64,000 bases of DNA from positions 434,001-498,000 of the forward strand of contig NZ_BMFU01000003.1 of NCBI RefSeq assembly GCF_014639235.1, in the 5' to 3' direction. The notes below the pieces were generated by a model. The model was not told where the DNA came from and did not search any database. It saw nothing but the letters and a program-made list of their open reading frames with translations. Shown here one piece after another: positions 63,537-64,000 of the stretch. The first letter of the stretch is position 1. Every line of letters begins with the position of its first letter. Origin of the DNA: Paenibacillus silvae (GTDB lineage Bacteria; Bacillota; Bacilli; Paenibacillales; Paenibacillaceae). The position numbers and the translations under genes were made by a program.

Positions 63537-63725
63537 ATTTATATTTAGATAGCTAGGTCCGGCTATTTCTTATCTGCTTTTAGGCTCCATTTCTTAGACT
63601 CCATAGGTTCCATAACTTTATTTTCGAATCAGTGTGGTTCACCAGTATTGGTGTTTCGACCTTTTCCCTTAGCAGCTCAACCTCGGATTGTATCAATCCA
63701 ACTCACATTTAAGGAGGAAATTATC

Positions 63726-64000
63726 ATGAGCACCACTTACCAAATTCCAGCAACGACCCATTTGGGTGAAGTCAGTCTGAAAATCAGCAATCTGGATCGT
63801 TCCATCCTGTTTTATACCAAGGTTGTCGGTTTAAAATTGCTGACAAGGCAAGATCAGGTCGCTACGCTGACCGCAGACGGCCTCCATTCTCTTTTACGCC
63901 TTGAAGAAGTAAGCAACAGCATCACTTTGCCTGAACGCACTCATGCCGGACTGTACCATTTTGCTATTCTCCTGCCTGACCGCAAGTCGCTTGGACTTGC
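63726..64000 (+). CDS. VOC/glyoxalase-family protein, 3' partial
   Basis: The first 91 codons of a vicinal-oxygen-chelate protein. THLGEVSLKISNLDRSILFY and the following TKVVGLKLLTRQ are the first beta-alpha-beta-beta-beta module, with His residues (THLGEV, GLYHFAILLP) as in extradiol dioxygenases of the CatE type. AAGGAGG lies seven bases before the ATG. The gene runs off the window end. Substrate unknown; catechol-2,3-dioxygenase is the closest remembered group. Confidence 0.8.
   Translation, partial: MSTTYQIPATTHLGEVSLKISNLDRSILFYTKVVGLKLLTRQDQVATLTADGLHSLLRLEEVSNSITLPERTHAGLYHFAILLPDRKSLGL

Overview
The window looks like a chromosomal segment of a Paenibacillus-type, spore-forming Firmicute. 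Signs are an SspH-type spore protein, the cortex protein CmpA, T-box leaders, CIRCE control of groESL, an SLH-anchored surface enzyme, consensus SigA promoters and strong AAGGAGG ribosome sites. Gene order follows two Bacillus subtilis neighbourhoods: alr-ndoAI-ndoA ... tex-cmpA-sprT-tRNA-Asn/Ser on the left, and groEL/ES-tatCA-moaC-ydiF-tsaD-rimI-tsaB-tsaE on the right. These are core genes with accessory cargo between them.

Layout. 0-12 kb: partial ArsR regulator, tRNA-Ser(GCT) and tRNA-Asn(GTT), sprT, cmpA (47 codons), tex, a GH36 alpha-galactosidase, the NdoA toxin and NdoAI antitoxin, alr and a YdcC-like lipoprotein. 12-25.5 kb: two serine beta-lactamase-fold hydrolases (one with SLH domains), an XRE/DUF3169 pair, an HSP90-like/helical-repeat pair translated by overlap, an ABC exporter, a secreted DUF5050-like protein and a Fur-box-preceded AraC regulator. 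25.5-30.5 kb: a GbsR-type repressor facing an OpuA glycine-betaine transporter whose permease carries two tandem binding domains. 30.6-42.3 kb is accessory: a stalk-domain protein, an IS30-family wreck, KimA potassium importer, an AT-rich BtrH-like orphan, rhaD, two small beta-rich proteins, GNAT, DinB and two AraC regulators. 42.4-45.7 kb: LacZ. 46-61.5 kb: groESL, tatAC, fthC-moaC-mog, the ABC-F protein YdiF, leuA behind two tandem leucine T-boxes, tsaD-rimI-tsaB-tsaE and sspH. 61.7-64 kb: Ku and the start of a VOC-family protein.

Systems: alanine racemase with the toxin pair; osmoprotectant uptake under a GbsR-type repressor; tRNA t6A modification (TsaB/D/E) with RimI; Tat export; molybdopterin synthesis; lactose and galactoside use; leucine synthesis by double antitermination.

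The most unusual signals are non-coding. (1) Three intergenic copies of a 193-bp element have four 24-nt arms in forward-forward-reverse-reverse order with identical 50/69/50 spacing. (2) Two copies of a ~75-nt conserved sequence each run into a diverged but intact intrinsic terminator, which suggests a small RNA. (3) Tandem leucine T-boxes precede leuA. (4) A DnaA-box cluster lies between ydiF and leuA/tsaD. All family assignments come from motifs and remembered homologues; no database search was run.
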